Shown here in pieces: positions 1 to 7,188 of a stretch of DNA of 16,148 nucleotides. The DNA is taken from positions 1-16,148 of the forward strand of contig USRA01000049.1 in assembly GCA_900557035.1 (NCBI GenBank). The letters run 5' to 3'. Both the position numbers and the translations under genes were made by a program. The stretch comes from an uncultured Prevotella sp. Lineage in GTDB: Bacteria; Bacteroidota; Bacteroidia; Bacteroidales; Bacteroidaceae. Under the pieces are notes generated by a model, which was given only the letters and a program-made list of their open reading frames with translations, was not told where the DNA came from and made no database searches. Position 1 is the stretch's first letter; every line of letters starts with the position of its first letter.

Positions 1-11
1 TAAGAAACAAT

Positions 12-116
12 ATGGAACTATATACTATATTTATGGGGCTAGGAGCCTTGATAGGAACCTGCTTCGCCATCTGGCTTAACACAAAATCAGGTCAGAAGTG
101 GATAGATAATTTATAA
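12..116 (+). CDS. 34-aa single-pass membrane microprotein, copy 1
   Basis: This is a short ORF of 34 codons ending in TAA. Residues 3-22 are hydrophobic (IFMGLGALIG, then CFAIWL) and can form one membrane helix; a polar tail NTKSGQKWIDNL follows. The next ORF (128-232) encodes a paralogue identical at 27 of 34 residues. Between the copies, 10 codons differ silently and 7 change the residue, and residues 18-32 are identical despite 6 silent changes. That pattern is hard to explain unless the protein is translated and under selection. There is no Shine-Dalgarno, as is usual in Bacteroidota. The gene sits 11 nt before copy 2 in the same direction as the downstream rel gene, so co-transcription with rel is possible. 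I do not recognise the family and assign no function. A role as a small membrane-protein regulator or a type I toxin-like peptide is speculation. Confidence 0.7.
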   Translation: MELYTIFMGLGALIGTCFAIWLNTKSGQKWIDNL

Positions 117-127
117 AATAAGTTATT

Positions 128-232
128 ATGGAGTTAATAACTATATTTATGGGGCTGAGTGCCGTAATTAGCGCTAGCTTCGCCATTTGGCTCAACACCA
201 AATCAGGCCAGAAATGGATAGACGAGTTATAA
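128..232 (+). CDS. 34-aa single-pass membrane microprotein, copy 2
   Basis: This is a paralogue of the ORF at 12-116 with the same length, the same start MEL, one predicted membrane helix (about residues 3-22) and the same tail NTKSGQKWID, here ending EL. Differences cluster in the membrane part (positions 4, 11, 13, 15, 16 and 17) and at position 33. The small residues Ser and Ala replace Gly, Thr and Cys, so helix character is kept. The stop lies 36 nt before the rel start codon with no terminator between them. The pair may form a leader segment of the rel transcript or simply be neighbours. The function is unknown. The coding call rests on the paralogue comparison, not on any recognised domain. 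Confidence 0.7.
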   Translation: MELITIFMGLSAVISASFAIWLNTKSGQKWIDEL

Positions 233-268
233 AACTCAATAAAATATAATCAACGGGAGGGAACGACA

Positions 269-2488
269 ATGAACGAAACACCTTTTAAATTCACATCCGA
301 AGAAAAGGAACAGACACTCCAGATACTGGAGCGCCTGAGAACCGCCGTGGGCGACACATTCAAGCCGGGCGATGAGCAGCATCTGCGTGAAGACATACAG
401 CATGCCTTCATCAACCACCAGATCAAGCGCAACGTCTTCGGCATGAACCCTATACTCGCAGCCCTGCAGACAGCAGAAATCGCAGTGAACGAAATCGGTC
501 TGAAAAGAGACGGCATCATCGCTATCCTGATGCAGACCAGCGTCATCGACGGCTATCAGACCATCGAAGACATCCAGAAGAAATACGGCGACAGCGTGGC
601 GCATATCATCAACGGACTTCTCCGCATTCACGACCTCTACAAGCGCAACCCGATCATCGAGAGCGAGAACTTCCGCAACCTACTCATCTCTTTCTCAGAA
701 GATATGAGAGTAATCCTCATCATGATTGCCGACCGCGTGAACGTGATGCGACAGATACGTGATACCGAACAGAAGGAGGCAAAGCACGAGGTAAGCGAGG
801 AAGCCAGCTACCTCTATGCCCCACTCGCCCACAAGCTGGGTCTCTACAAGCTGAAGAGCGAGTTGGAAGACCTGAGCCTGAAGTATCTGGAGCACGATGC
901 CTACTATATGATCAAGGAGAAGCTGAATGCCACCAAGGCTTCGCGCGATGCCTATATCGCCCGATTCATCCAGCCTATCAAAGAGAAACTGGATGCTGCC
1001 GGACTGAAATATCACATGAAAGGACGCACCAAGAGCATCCACTCTATCTGGCAGAAGATGAAGAAGCAGAAGTGCGCCTTCGAGGGCGTGTACGACCTCT
1101 TCGCCATCCGCATCATCATCGATGCGCCTAGAGAGAAGGAATACATGCAGTGCTGGCAGACCTTCGCCCTGATTACAGATATGTATCAACCGAACCCGAA
1201 GCGTATGCGCGACTGGCTCAGCGTGCCTAAGAGCAACGGATATGAGAGTCTGCACACCACCGTGCTGGGACCGGAAAACAAATGGGTGGAAGTCCAGATT
1301 AGAACCGAGAGAATGGACGATATCGCCGAACACGGTCTGGCGGCACACTGGCGCTACAAGGGCATCAAGCAGGGAGAAGGAGGCATAGACGAATGGCTTG
1401 CCAACATCCGTGCCGCTCTGGAAAACAACGACGACCTGCAGCTGATGGACCAGTTTACCACCGACTTGAAGGAAGACGAGGTATATGTGTTCACCCCTAA
1501 GGGCGACCTGCTGAACTTCCCGAAAGGCGCCACGGTGCTCGACTTCGCCTACTACATCCACTCTCGCATCGGAAACACCTGCGTGGGCGGAAAGATCAAC
1601 GGCAAGGCGGTAACCTTCCGACAGGAACTGCACTCGGGCGACCAGGTGGAAATCCTCACCCAGAGCAACCAGAAACCACGCAGAGAATGGCTCAACATCG
1701 TGCAGACTTCCAAGGCAAAGGCTAAGATCCGACTAGCCCTGAAGGAAACGCAGAAGAAAGATGGACTCTATGCCAAGGAACTGCTGGAACGCCGATTCAA
1801 GAACCGCAAGATAGAGATTGACGAGAGCACCATGGCGCGCATCATCAAGAAGATGGGATACAAGGAGACCTCTGATTTCTACAAGGATGTGGCGGAAGAG
1901 AAACTCGACGTAAACACCGTGGTGGAGAAATACATCGAAGAGCGTGACCACGATCTCAACCTGAGCAACGCCAACAAGCCTGCCGAAAGTGCCGAGAACT
2001 TCGAGTTCGAGAATCCTACCGAGGAACTGCTGAAGCAGAGCGACGACGTGCTGGTAATAGATGAGCACCTGAAGGGCATCGACTTCGAGCTCTCCCACTG
2101 CTGCCACCCTATCTACGGCGACCCTATCTTCGGTTTCGTAACCATCAGTAAGGGCATCAAGATCCACCGCATCGACTGTCCGAACGCCAAGGAGCTGCGC
2201 CGCCGCTTCGGTTACCGCATCGTGAAGGCAAAATGGAGCGGAAAGGGTACATCGAAGTATGCCATCACCCTGAGAATCATCGGAAACGATGATATCGGCA
2301 TCATAAGCAACATCACCAACATCATCTCGAAAGAGGATAAGCTCGTGATGAGAGGCATCAACATCTCATCCAAGGACGGTCTGTTTTCGGGAAATGTAAC
2401 CGTGATGATCGATGATGCCGGCAAGACCGATACACTTATCAAGAAACTGAGTGCCGTAAAGGGAGTAAAGCAAGTGACGAGAATATAA
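269..2488 (+). CDS. relA: RelA/SpoT-family (p)ppGpp synthetase with degenerate HD hydrolase domain
   Basis: This 739-aa long RSH protein makes the alarmone (p)ppGpp from ATP and GTP/GDP in the stringent response. Domain order is pseudo-HD (about residues 40-190), synthetase (about 235-370), TGS (about 404-466), a Cys/His zinc-finger-like segment (S609-HCCH-613 and following) and a C-terminal ACT domain (about 664-739). The synthetase has GRTKSIHSIW at 252, SNGYESLHTT at 322, EVQIRT and AEHGLAAHWRYK, so it looks active. The hydrolase does not: where active enzymes have LLHDxxED, residues 87-94 read LMQTSVID, so the HD pair is absent, although ADR (154-156) remains. It is therefore probably synthetase-only, RelA-like in function. 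Residues 312-315 are RMRD, closer to the RxKD of bifunctional enzymes than to the ExDD of proteobacterial RelA. A second, hydrolysing RSH elsewhere in the genome is expected (inference). A convergent palindromic terminator follows. Confidence 0.93.
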   Translation: MNETPFKFTSEEKEQTLQILERLRTAVGDTFKPGDEQHLREDIQHAFINHQIKRNVFGMNPILAALQTAEIAVNEIGLKRDGIIAILMQTSVIDGYQTIEDIQKKYGDSVAHIINGLLRIHDLYKRNPIIESENFRNLLISFSEDMRVILIMIADRVNVMRQIRDTEQKEAKHEVSEEASYLYAPLAHKLGLYKLKSELEDLSLKYLEHDAYYMIKEKLNATKASRDAYIARFIQPIKEKLDAAGLKYHMKGRTKSIHSIWQKMKKQKCAFEGVYDLFAIRIIIDAPREKEYMQCWQTFALITDMYQPNPKRMRDWLSVPKSNGYESLHTTVLGPENKWVEVQIRTERMDDIAEHGLAAHWRYKGIKQGEGGIDEWLANIRAALENNDDLQLMDQFTTDLKEDEVYVFTPKGDLLNFPKGATVLDFAYYIHSRIGNTCVGGKINGKAVTFRQELHSGDQVEILTQSNQKPRREWLNIVQTSKAKAKIRLALKETQKKDGLYAKELLERRFKNRKIEIDESTMARIIKKMGYKETSDFYKDVAEEKLDVNTVVEKYIEERDHDLNLSNANKPAESAENFEFENPTEELLKQSDDVLVIDEHLKGIDFELSHCCHPIYGDPIFGFVTISKGIKIHRIDCPNAKELRRRFGYRIVKAKWSGKGTSKYAITLRIIGNDDIGIISNITNIISKEDKLVMRGINISSKDGLFSGNVTVMIDDAGKTDTLIKKLSAVKGVKQVTRI

Positions 2489-2505
2489 TCCCGCAAATGG
2501 ATATA

Positions 2506-2545
2506 TTTTTTAAGTCCCGCAGATGTTTTTTAAGTCCCACAGATT
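2506..2545 (+). repeat. Tandem 20-bp direct repeat just after rel
   Basis: Two adjacent 20-bp units lie at 2506-2525 (TTTTTTAAGTCCCGCAGATG) and 2526-2545 (TTTTTTAAGTCCCACAGATT), differing at two positions. The second unit is also the outer part of the large inverted repeat described separately, so the first unit looks like a partial duplication of the element's end. Confidence 0.8.
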
Positions 2546-2700
2546 TCACAGATTTACACAGATTTATTTTTCTGTGTCTGTCTATCAATAAAGAAAAGGT
2601 TCAATTCCAAGCCAATGGAATTGAACCTTTTCTTTTATAGATAAATCTGTTTTGATTCCTTTTATCTGTGTAAATCTGTGAAATCTGTGGGACTTAAAAA
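2527..2700. repeat. Nested palindromic intergenic element with 37-bp perfect inverted ends
   Basis: Positions 2527-2563 and 2664-2700 are perfect reverse complements over 37 bp. The left arm begins TTTTTAAGTCCCACAGATTT. Each arm contains repeats of CACAGATTT/CACAGATTTA, giving an internal 9- to 10-bp periodicity. Between the arms sits an independent terminator hairpin (2591-2634). No ORF lies inside. It fills the spacer between the convergent rel and TPR genes. The architecture resembles a REP-like or MITE-like intergenic repeat; that class is an inference, as I see no target-site duplication and no second full copy in this window. Confidence 0.85.
2591..2636. terminator. Bidirectional intrinsic terminator between rel and the TPR gene
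   Basis: Positions 2591-2608 and 2617-2634 form a perfect 18-bp stem around an 8-nt loop (AAGCCAAT). A/T-rich flanks give U-rich tails on both strands (TTTTCTTTT on the plus strand, AAAGAAAA read as U-rich on the minus strand). It suits termination of both convergent transcripts. Confidence 0.85.
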
Positions 2701-2720
2701 TATCCCCATCTGTGAGATTG

Positions 2721-4682
2721 TTACTTCGACTTATTCAATCGCTTGATTACCGAGTAGGCATCATACAAGCCCAGCTCTCCAGCCTTGGAAAGATCCTGGA
2801 TACCAGCCTGCTTGTTGCCACTCTTGGCACGTGCGATACCTCTATTATAATACGCCTCTGCAAGACGGTTGTCAATCTTCAGCGCAATGGTATAATCATC
2901 TATCGCCTTGGAAAGCTCGTTTCTTCCGGCATGCAGATTACCCCTGTTATAATAGATGTAGGCATTGTTGCTGTTCATGCGGATGGCATCGCTGAAATCA
3001 GCCTCGGCAGAATGGATATTCACCACACCCTTGCCCTGAGCCTTGTTGAACTCATCCATCTCAGCCTGGCAGACGGCACGCTGCCAGTATGCCAGTGCAT
3101 TCTTATCATCCAGCGAGAGATAATAGGTGAAATCGCTGATGGCAGCCTCGAAATCGCGCAATACGCTATGAGCGATGGCACGACGCATCAATATCGCCTT
3201 CTTCTGCTCGATATCCTTCGCCACACTCAGTTCTGCCGAAAGCTTATCGATGAGAGAGAAGATCTTCATAGAACCGTTCTCATCCAACTGCTCCTTGGAA
3301 CATACGATATAAACCTTGTCCTTCATCTTCTGGTTCATTGCCTCCACATCCTTGTCAAAAGCCTGTACCCCACTCACATTCTGAGTGTTAGGGAAGTAAG
3401 AAAGCTGGAACATCGGCAGATAGGCAGTCTCTACCTGGCGGTTCTGGATTCTTCCACGATACTCGCTCTTGTAGTTATGCTCATACTTCGGCTCATCATC
3501 CACCACAATAGAGGAGAACTTGTTTGGGTCTATCTCCGAACGCTTGCGCATCTCCTTCTTGGTCTTCGCACTCCAGCGAGGCTGGATACCGAGATGCTTG
3601 TTCATCTGCGCCTTGAAAATGCGGAACTCATCCAGCTCTGCCTTCGCCGTCATACCCAGTCGGCGATAGCAATGAGCACGGGCAGAAAGACCAGTCCAGA
3701 AGTTAGGAAACTGATCGATTACCGTAGTATAATCGCGGATAGCCGCCTTCAGGTTTCCCGTCTTGTCATGCAGCAGCGCACGGTTGAATATCGCCATGAA
3801 GTTCTTCGGCTCCATCTTGATGACGAAGTCGAAATCGGTGATGGCACGGTTGTCATCACCCAACTGCACACGCATCAGTCCACGGTTGTAGTGAGCGAGG
3901 AAGTTGTTCGGATCCAGGTCGATAGCGGCATCATAGTCGCTCATCGCACCTCGCAAATTGTTGATGTTGATACGAGCCAATGCTCGGTTGATGTAACTGT
4001 TTACATTGTTCGGCTTGAAGTGAAGCGATTTGGTGAGCGCCTCATCAGCCACCTTCCATTCCTTCCGTGCAAGCGCCATATAGGCACGTGTAATCCAGGC
4101 ATCCCCATCGTATGGATTCAGCTTCAGGCTCTGGTCGAGCCACTTCTCAGCCTGCACCGTATCCTTCTGGTGCAGATACACCTCAGCCTTCAGGGAGTAG
4201 GCATTCGAATAATCCTTCCACTTGGTGATGACCGTATCAAGCTCCAGCTGTGCCTTGTCGTAATTCTTCGCCTCCATCTGGCAGAGCGCACGGTTGAACC
4301 AGTAGTTGCGGTTGCGGGGTTCCAGTCGGATGGCAGAATTATAGTCGGCAATGGCATCATCATAACGCTGCTGACGGATGCGGCAGATGGCACGCAAGTC
4401 GTAGATATCGTTGATATAGGGATTGAGATTAATCGCCTCTGAGGCATCACTCTCGGCACCCATAAAGTCATCGAGATTAAACTTGGCGACACTGCGGTAA
4501 TACCAAGGCTCATAGAGATAAGGCTTGGCACCGATGGCTAGATTAAAATACTTGATAGAAAGAACGAAGTCCTCGTAGAAGAGAGCACTTCTGCCCGCCG
4601 TAACGAGGCGGTCAACTCTATATTGCGCTGATGCTGACAAAGCCGCCAGCACCAGCACAAAAGTGAAAATAAACTTTTTCAT
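2721..4682 (-). CDS. Secreted tetratricopeptide-repeat protein
   Basis: This 653-aa protein starts [20 protein letters not shown], a signal peptide probably cleaved near residue 19, so the protein is exported. Two blocks of TPR helices follow. About nine repeats cover residues 25-335 (recurring W/YxxRA and A-x-x-D-x-x-x-A-I-x-L-x-P patterns such as [15 protein letters not shown] and [17 protein letters not shown]). A charged, less regular linker covers about 340-480, and about three or four more repeats run to about residue 640. TPRs mediate protein-protein contacts; the partner is not evident. The start codon overlaps the def stop by 4 nt (ATGA), implying translational coupling as last gene of the SPOR/ruvX/def operon. 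A periplasmic or envelope scaffold role is inference. The shared terminator palindrome lies just downstream. Confidence 0.9.
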   Translation of the reverse strand: MKKFIFTFVLVLAALSASAQYRVDRLVTAGRSALFYEDFVLSIKYFNLAIGAKPYLYEPWYYRSVAKFNLDDFMGAESDASEAINLNPYINDIYDLRAICRIRQQRYDDAIADYNSAIRLEPRNRNYWFNRALCQMEAKNYDKAQLELDTVITKWKDYSNAYSLKAEVYLHQKDTVQAEKWLDQSLKLNPYDGDAWITRAYMALARKEWKVADEALTKSLHFKPNNVNSYINRALARININNLRGAMSDYDAAIDLDPNNFLAHYNRGLMRVQLGDDNRAITDFDFVIKMEPKNFMAIFNRALLHDKTGNLKAAIRDYTTVIDQFPNFWTGLSARAHCYRRLGMTAKAELDEFRIFKAQMNKHLGIQPRWSAKTKKEMRKRSEIDPNKFSSIVVDDEPKYEHNYKSEYRGRIQNRQVETAYLPMFQLSYFPNTQNVSGVQAFDKDVEAMNQKMKDKVYIVCSKEQLDENGSMKIFSLIDKLSAELSVAKDIEQKKAILMRRAIAHSVLRDFEAAISDFTYYLSLDDKNALAYWQRAVCQAEMDEFNKAQGKGVVNIHSAEADFSDAIRMNSNNAYIYYNRGNLHAGRNELSKAIDDYTIALKIDNRLAEAYYNRGIARAKSGNKQAGIQDLSKAGELGLYDAYSVIKRLNKSK

Positions 4683-5239
4683 CGACGAATCTTGGTACGA
4701 TAGCTGCAGCGGAACTTACCCTTGATAATGTTCTTGAGCTTGCCAGCTATCATGTTCTTACGGAGAGGAGACACGCGATCCACGAACATCGTGCCCTCCA
4801 GGTGATCGAACTCATGCTGCATCACGCGAGCCAAGTAGCCGCTCACCCACTCATCATGCTCCTGGAACTGCTCATCCATATACTTCACATGGATACGGGT
4901 AGGACGCACCACCTTCTCATTGATGCCAGGAATAGAGAGACATCCCTCATCAGAAGTATCCTTCTCAGCCTCCTCATCATACTCCAGGATATGAGGATTG
5001 ATGAAGGCATGACGGAATCCCTTATACTCAGGGAGATCATCGCTGAGCACATCGAGATCGATGACTACCAGGCGGATAGCCAAGCCTATCTGAGGCGCAG
5101 CCAGACCGATGCCATTGCTCGAATCGAGAGTCTCGTACATATTATTGATTAATTCCTTCAACTCAGGATAATCGGGGGTGATATCTTCAGCCACTTTTCT
5201 CAATACAGGCTGACCATAAATATAAATTGGTAAAATCAT
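4679..5239 (-). CDS. def: Peptide deformylase
   Basis: This enzyme removes the N-formyl group from nascent proteins using a metal ion (usually Fe2+), acting at the ribosome exit in the cytoplasm. All three signature motifs are intact in its 186 residues: G43IGLAAPQ50, E98GCLS with metal ligand C100, and H142EFDH146, which supplies two His ligands and the catalytic Glu. The length is normal for a type 1 bacterial deformylase. The start codon overlaps the ruvX stop by 4 nt, and its own stop overlaps the TPR start by 4 nt, both as ATGA, so three genes are chained by translational coupling. No fmt gene is adjacent in the window. The basic C-terminus (about 166-186, many Lys/Arg) could contact ribosomal RNA; that point is inference. 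Confidence 0.97.
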   Translation of the reverse strand: MILPIYIYGQPVLRKVAEDITPDYPELKELINNMYETLDSSNGIGLAAPQIGLAIRLVVIDLDVLSDDLPEYKGFRHAFINPHILEYDEEAEKDTSDEGCLSIPGINEKVVRPTRIHVKYMDEQFQEHDEWVSGYLARVMQHEFDHLEGTMFVDRVSPLRKNMIAGKLKNIIKGKFRCSYRTKIRR

Positions 5240-5649
5240 CTTCTTGATTGCATAAAGTCTTGTAATATGATGGTAGCACTTATCTCATCTACCAATCCCT
5301 TGTTTTCTCTTCTCGCCTTCTTCTTCACGCCGCCGTCTATCATGGCACGATGCGCCAAAACCGACGTAAAGCGCTCATCATAGTACTCGATGGGCACCTC
5401 TGGATGAGCCTTGCGCCAGCGGTTGAAGAAATTCTCCACACGCGCCAGGTTCTCGCTAGGCTGCCCATTGGGCTGGGTAGGCTTACCGATTACGATGCGC
5501 TCCACCTGCTCCTTCTGGATATAGGCTTCGCAGAATTCGAAAAGTTCGGGCGTAGCAACAGTTGCCAACCCATTAGCAATGATCTGCAATGGGTCGGTAA
5601 CTGCCAGTCCGGTACGTTTCTTACCGTAGTCTATAGATAAAATTCGCAT
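5236..5649 (-). CDS. ruvX: RuvX/YqgF-family Holliday junction resolvase-like nuclease
   Basis: This 137-aa RNase H-fold protein belongs to the RuvX/YqgF family, linked to Holliday-junction resolution and 16S rRNA 5' processing. The N-terminal motif [17 protein letters not shown] carries the first acidic residue, D7. [13 protein letters not shown] (54-66), YDERFTS (90-96, with D91 and E92) and the C-terminal KGLVDEISA (117-125, with D121) match the expected active-site layout. The length is typical. It lies 41 nt downstream of the SPOR lipoprotein gene on the same strand and overlaps def by 4 nt, so it is an internal operon gene. Which activity is the main one in Bacteroidota cannot be told from sequence. 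Confidence 0.95.
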   Translation of the reverse strand: MRILSIDYGKKRTGLAVTDPLQIIANGLATVATPELFEFCEAYIQKEQVERIVIGKPTQPNGQPSENLARVENFFNRWRKAHPEVPIEYYDERFTSVLAHRAMIDGGVKKKARRENKGLVDEISATIILQDFMQSRR

Positions 5650-5690
5650 TCAGTTACGAAATTTCTAATCTTCTATGTGAAACGTGAAAA

Positions 5691-6173
5691 TTACTTCTTC
5701 AAAAGCAACCAAGCATCTGGATACTTGCCAGCACGGAGCTCGTTGCGGCTCTTCACTGCACCAGCCTTATCTACGAATGTAGAAGCGATGACACGATACA
5801 TGTTACGTGCGCTATTGTAAACGATCTGAGAATCATAACCAGCGCTCTTCAGAGTGCTAGCCAATCCCTCAGCATTAGCCTTCAGAGAGAAAGAACCTAC
5901 TACTACGCTAAAGTTCTGCAGGCCAGAACCAGAGATGAGATCTACATTCTCCTGACGAACAGTAGCATTATCAACTTCTGTAGTTGTGCTCTCTGTAGGA
6001 GTTGTTGTTTCCAATGGAGTAACTACTGGTTCCTGAACTGCTGGTTCCTGCTGAGCCTCCTGCTGCTGTGCCTTCTCATAAGCCTTCTTGTAAGCGCTTT
6101 CCTTAGATGTACCACAACTTGCGAGTGCCAGAACAGCACACAATCCTAAGCTCAAAACTGATAATTTCTTCAT
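5691..6173 (-). CDS. SPOR-domain lipoprotein
   Basis: This 160-aa protein starts MKKLSVLSLGLCAVLALASC, a type II signal peptide with lipobox ALASC and the lipidated Cys at position 20. A low-complexity Gln/Glu/Thr-rich linker (about 25-75) follows, then a C-terminal SPOR domain (about 85-158) beginning FSVVVGSF and including YRVIASTF. SPOR domains bind peptidoglycan stripped of stem peptides at division sites, so a cell-envelope or division role is expected; membrane anchoring is inferred from the lipobox. It is the first gene of the operon with ruvX, def and the TPR gene. A candidate promoter lies at 6318-6349, giving a leader of about 137 nt. The combination of lipoprotein, acidic linker and SPOR is common in Bacteroidota; I know no agreed gene name. 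Confidence 0.92.
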   Translation of the reverse strand: MKKLSVLSLGLCAVLALASCGTSKESAYKKAYEKAQQQEAQQEPAVQEPVVTPLETTTPTESTTTEVDNATVRQENVDLISGSGLQNFSVVVGSFSLKANAEGLASTLKSAGYDSQIVYNSARNMYRVIASTFVDKAGAVKSRNELRAGKYPDAWLLLKK

Positions 6174-6224
6174 AATCTTTTCTAAAATTGTATTTGTGTT
6201 TACTTAAATATTTTATATTGCTTC

Positions 6225-6287
6225 ACCTTAATTATATATAGGCACCTGCCAGAATGTGAATTCAGCCTATACCTTATTATATATAGG
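6225..6287. repeat. Pair of AT-rich direct repeats in the SPOR leader
   Basis: ACCTTAATTATATATAGG (6225-6242) recurs as ACCTTATTATATATAGG (6271-6287), differing by one inserted A, 45-46 bp apart. Copy 2 can also pair CCTATA (6266-6271) with TATAGG (6282-6287) as a small hairpin. They lie inside the predicted 5' leader of the SPOR gene, so they could be protein-binding or RNA elements; no function is shown. Confidence 0.6.
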
Positions 6288-6317
6288 GGCAATGAATAGC
6301 TTTACGCTTTTATTCTG

Positions 6318-6349
6318 CGAAAATACAAAATATATCCCAAAGAAAGAAA
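6318..6349 (-). promoter_or_regulatory. Candidate promoter of the SPOR-ruvX-def-TPR operon
   Basis: Read on the minus strand, TATTTTCG (6325-6318) is one mismatch from the Bacteroidota -7 box TAnnTTTG. TTTC (6349-6346) lies 20 bp upstream as a -33 box with one mismatch. The start site would fall near 6311, leaving a leader of about 137 nt. Both boxes are imperfect, so confidence is moderate. Confidence 0.45.
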
Positions 6350-6419
6350 CGTTTTCAGCATAAAGATTGTTAAACACAAGGTAATACAACACTTTTAACG
6401 AAAAATTAAGACTTAAAAG

Positions 6420-6450
6420 CTTGTTTTTTGAAGAATAATTCGTATATTTG
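6420..6450 (+). promoter_or_regulatory. Bacteroidota-type promoter of the YtxH operon
   Basis: TATATTTG (6443-6450) matches the -7 consensus TAnnTTTG exactly. CTTG (6420-6423), one mismatch from TTTG, lies 19 bp upstream. Transcription would start near 6456, giving a 5' leader of about 100 nt before the YtxH start codon. Confidence 0.75.
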
Positions 6451-6556
6451 CAATTGATAAGCGAAATAAGTGCATCTGGACGCAAAAACTCCAAAATGCC
6501 ATCGCCATCACACAATTAACATCAATATATTGTATAACATTTAAAACTTTTAGATT

Positions 6557-6769
6557 ATGAAGGCATTAGGTTACATTGGCGCATTCCTCGGTGGCGCTAT
6601 CGCTGGTACAGCACTCGGTATGATTTTTGCTCCTGAGAAGGGTGAGGATACTCGCAGCAAGATTGCTGGAGCTGTAGAAGATTTCTGCAAGAAGCACGAC
6701 ATCAAGTTGACACGCAAGGACGTTGACGACTTGGTTGACGATATCAAGGATGTTGCCCCTGAGGTTTAA
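6557..6769 (+). CDS. YtxH-like small membrane-anchored protein
   Basis: This 70-aa protein has the YtxH layout. A glycine/alanine-rich N-terminal helix (residues 4-24, with repeated small residues GAFLGGAIAGTALG) is followed immediately by FAPEKGEDTRSKI, the family signature in which a membrane segment meets an amphipathic, charged helix. The C-terminal half is strongly acidic (DVDDLVDDIKDVAPEV). The family is linked to general stress responses in Gram-positive bacteria, but a molecular activity is not established. It is first in an operon with a holin-superfamily III-like membrane protein and a small Lys-rich protein. The order recalls the enterobacterial YqjD/YqjE/YqjK set, in which YqjD is a membrane anchor that binds ribosomes; the functional parallel is inference. 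Confidence 0.85.
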   Translation: MKALGYIGAFLGGAIAGTALGMIFAPEKGEDTRSKIAGAVEDFCKKHDIKLTRKDVDDLVDDIKDVAPEV

Positions 6770-6824
6770 GCCCCACCCAACTACCCTGAGATTTCGACAA
6801 GTACAACATATTATTACTTGAATA

Positions 6825-6857
6825 AGCGATAAGAATGTTTTCGAGCGATAAGAATGT
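6825..6857 (+). repeat. 14-bp direct repeat spanning the start codon of the holin-like gene
   Basis: AGCGATAAGAATGT occurs at 6825-6838 and again at 6844-6857, 19 bp apart. The ATG in the first copy (6835) opens the real gene. The ATG in the second (6854) is in another frame and is followed at once by TAG. A local duplication of the initiation region is the simplest reading. Confidence 0.8.
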
Positions 6858-7185
6858 AGAAACCATCGGGCAACTCGTAGAGGTGCTCAAGCATTACATC
6901 GGGCTCAGATCTGAGTATATGAAACTCGATGTAGCTGACAAGGTGGTAAGACTGCTCGCTGCACTGATCATGGGATCGCTGCTGCTGACTCTCCTCACCT
7001 TGGCTCTGATATATCTTTCGTTTGCTGCCGCATTCGCCATGGCTGATTACGTAGGCTTGGCACCTGCATTCTGCATCGTGACGGGAGCATACTTATTGAT
7101 ACTGGTTCTCTTCATCCTTTTCCGACATCAATGGATTGAAAAACCACTCGTGAAATTCTTAGCCAGCCTGCTTATGCAAAAATAA
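6835..7185 (+). CDS. Holin superfamily III-like (Phage_holin_3_6/DUF1469-type) membrane protein
   Basis: This 116-aa protein has a short polar N-terminus, an amphipathic stretch (about 8-38, VEVLKHYIGLRSEYMKLDVADKVVRL) and two membrane helices (about 40-69 and 72-96). A short basic tail with a further hydrophobic patch ends in LLMQK. This is the layout of the Phage_holin_3_6/YqjE family, which occurs in bacterial chromosomes outside prophages. No phage gene is near, so a lysis role is unlikely. It is the second gene of the YtxH operon, 65 nt after the first and 3 nt before the next. The start at 6835 is the first ATG after an in-frame stop; the start region carries a 14-bp duplication. An envelope or stress role is inferred from the YqjD/YqjE/YqjK parallel only. 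Confidence 0.8.
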   Translation: MFSSDKNVETIGQLVEVLKHYIGLRSEYMKLDVADKVVRLLAALIMGSLLLTLLTLALIYLSFAAAFAMADYVGLAPAFCIVTGAYLLILVLFILFRHQWIEKPLVKFLASLLMQK

Positions 7186-7188
7186 AAA

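Larger units (their letters stand above)
6174..6442. other. AT-rich intergenic region with the SPOR-operon leader
   Basis: This stretch, the left part of a 383-bp gap between divergent genes, holds the predicted minus-strand leader of the SPOR operon and two copies of a TATATA-rich motif. The rest is A/T-rich DNA without a convincing ORF or hairpin. An 82-codon minus ORF here has no domain, no export signal and atypical composition, so I do not call it. Confidence 0.6.

Noticed and set aside
695..1633. 312-codon minus-strand ORF inside rel
   Set aside because: It is a shadow of the rel frame, with no recognisable domain and no promoter.
2506..2700. CRISPR-like array suggested by repeated CACAGATTT units
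   Set aside because: The units are 9-10 bp with no unique spacers, arranged as an inverted repeat, and no cas genes are present.
2712..4442. 576-codon plus-strand ORF opposite the TPR gene
   Set aside because: It is an exact antisense shadow of a well-supported TPR gene; its translation is rich in Leu, Ile, His and Arg with no domain, signal peptide or repeats of its own.
6267..6515. 82-codon minus-strand ORF between the SPOR and YtxH genes
   Set aside because: It spans the YtxH promoter and the SPOR promoter, is very Asn/Phe/Tyr/Lys-rich as expected of translated AT-rich spacer, and lacks any signal.
6835..7185. Prophage remnant suggested by the holin-like protein
   Set aside because: No other phage gene is nearby, and holin superfamily III-like proteins with YtxH neighbours are ordinary chromosomal genes.
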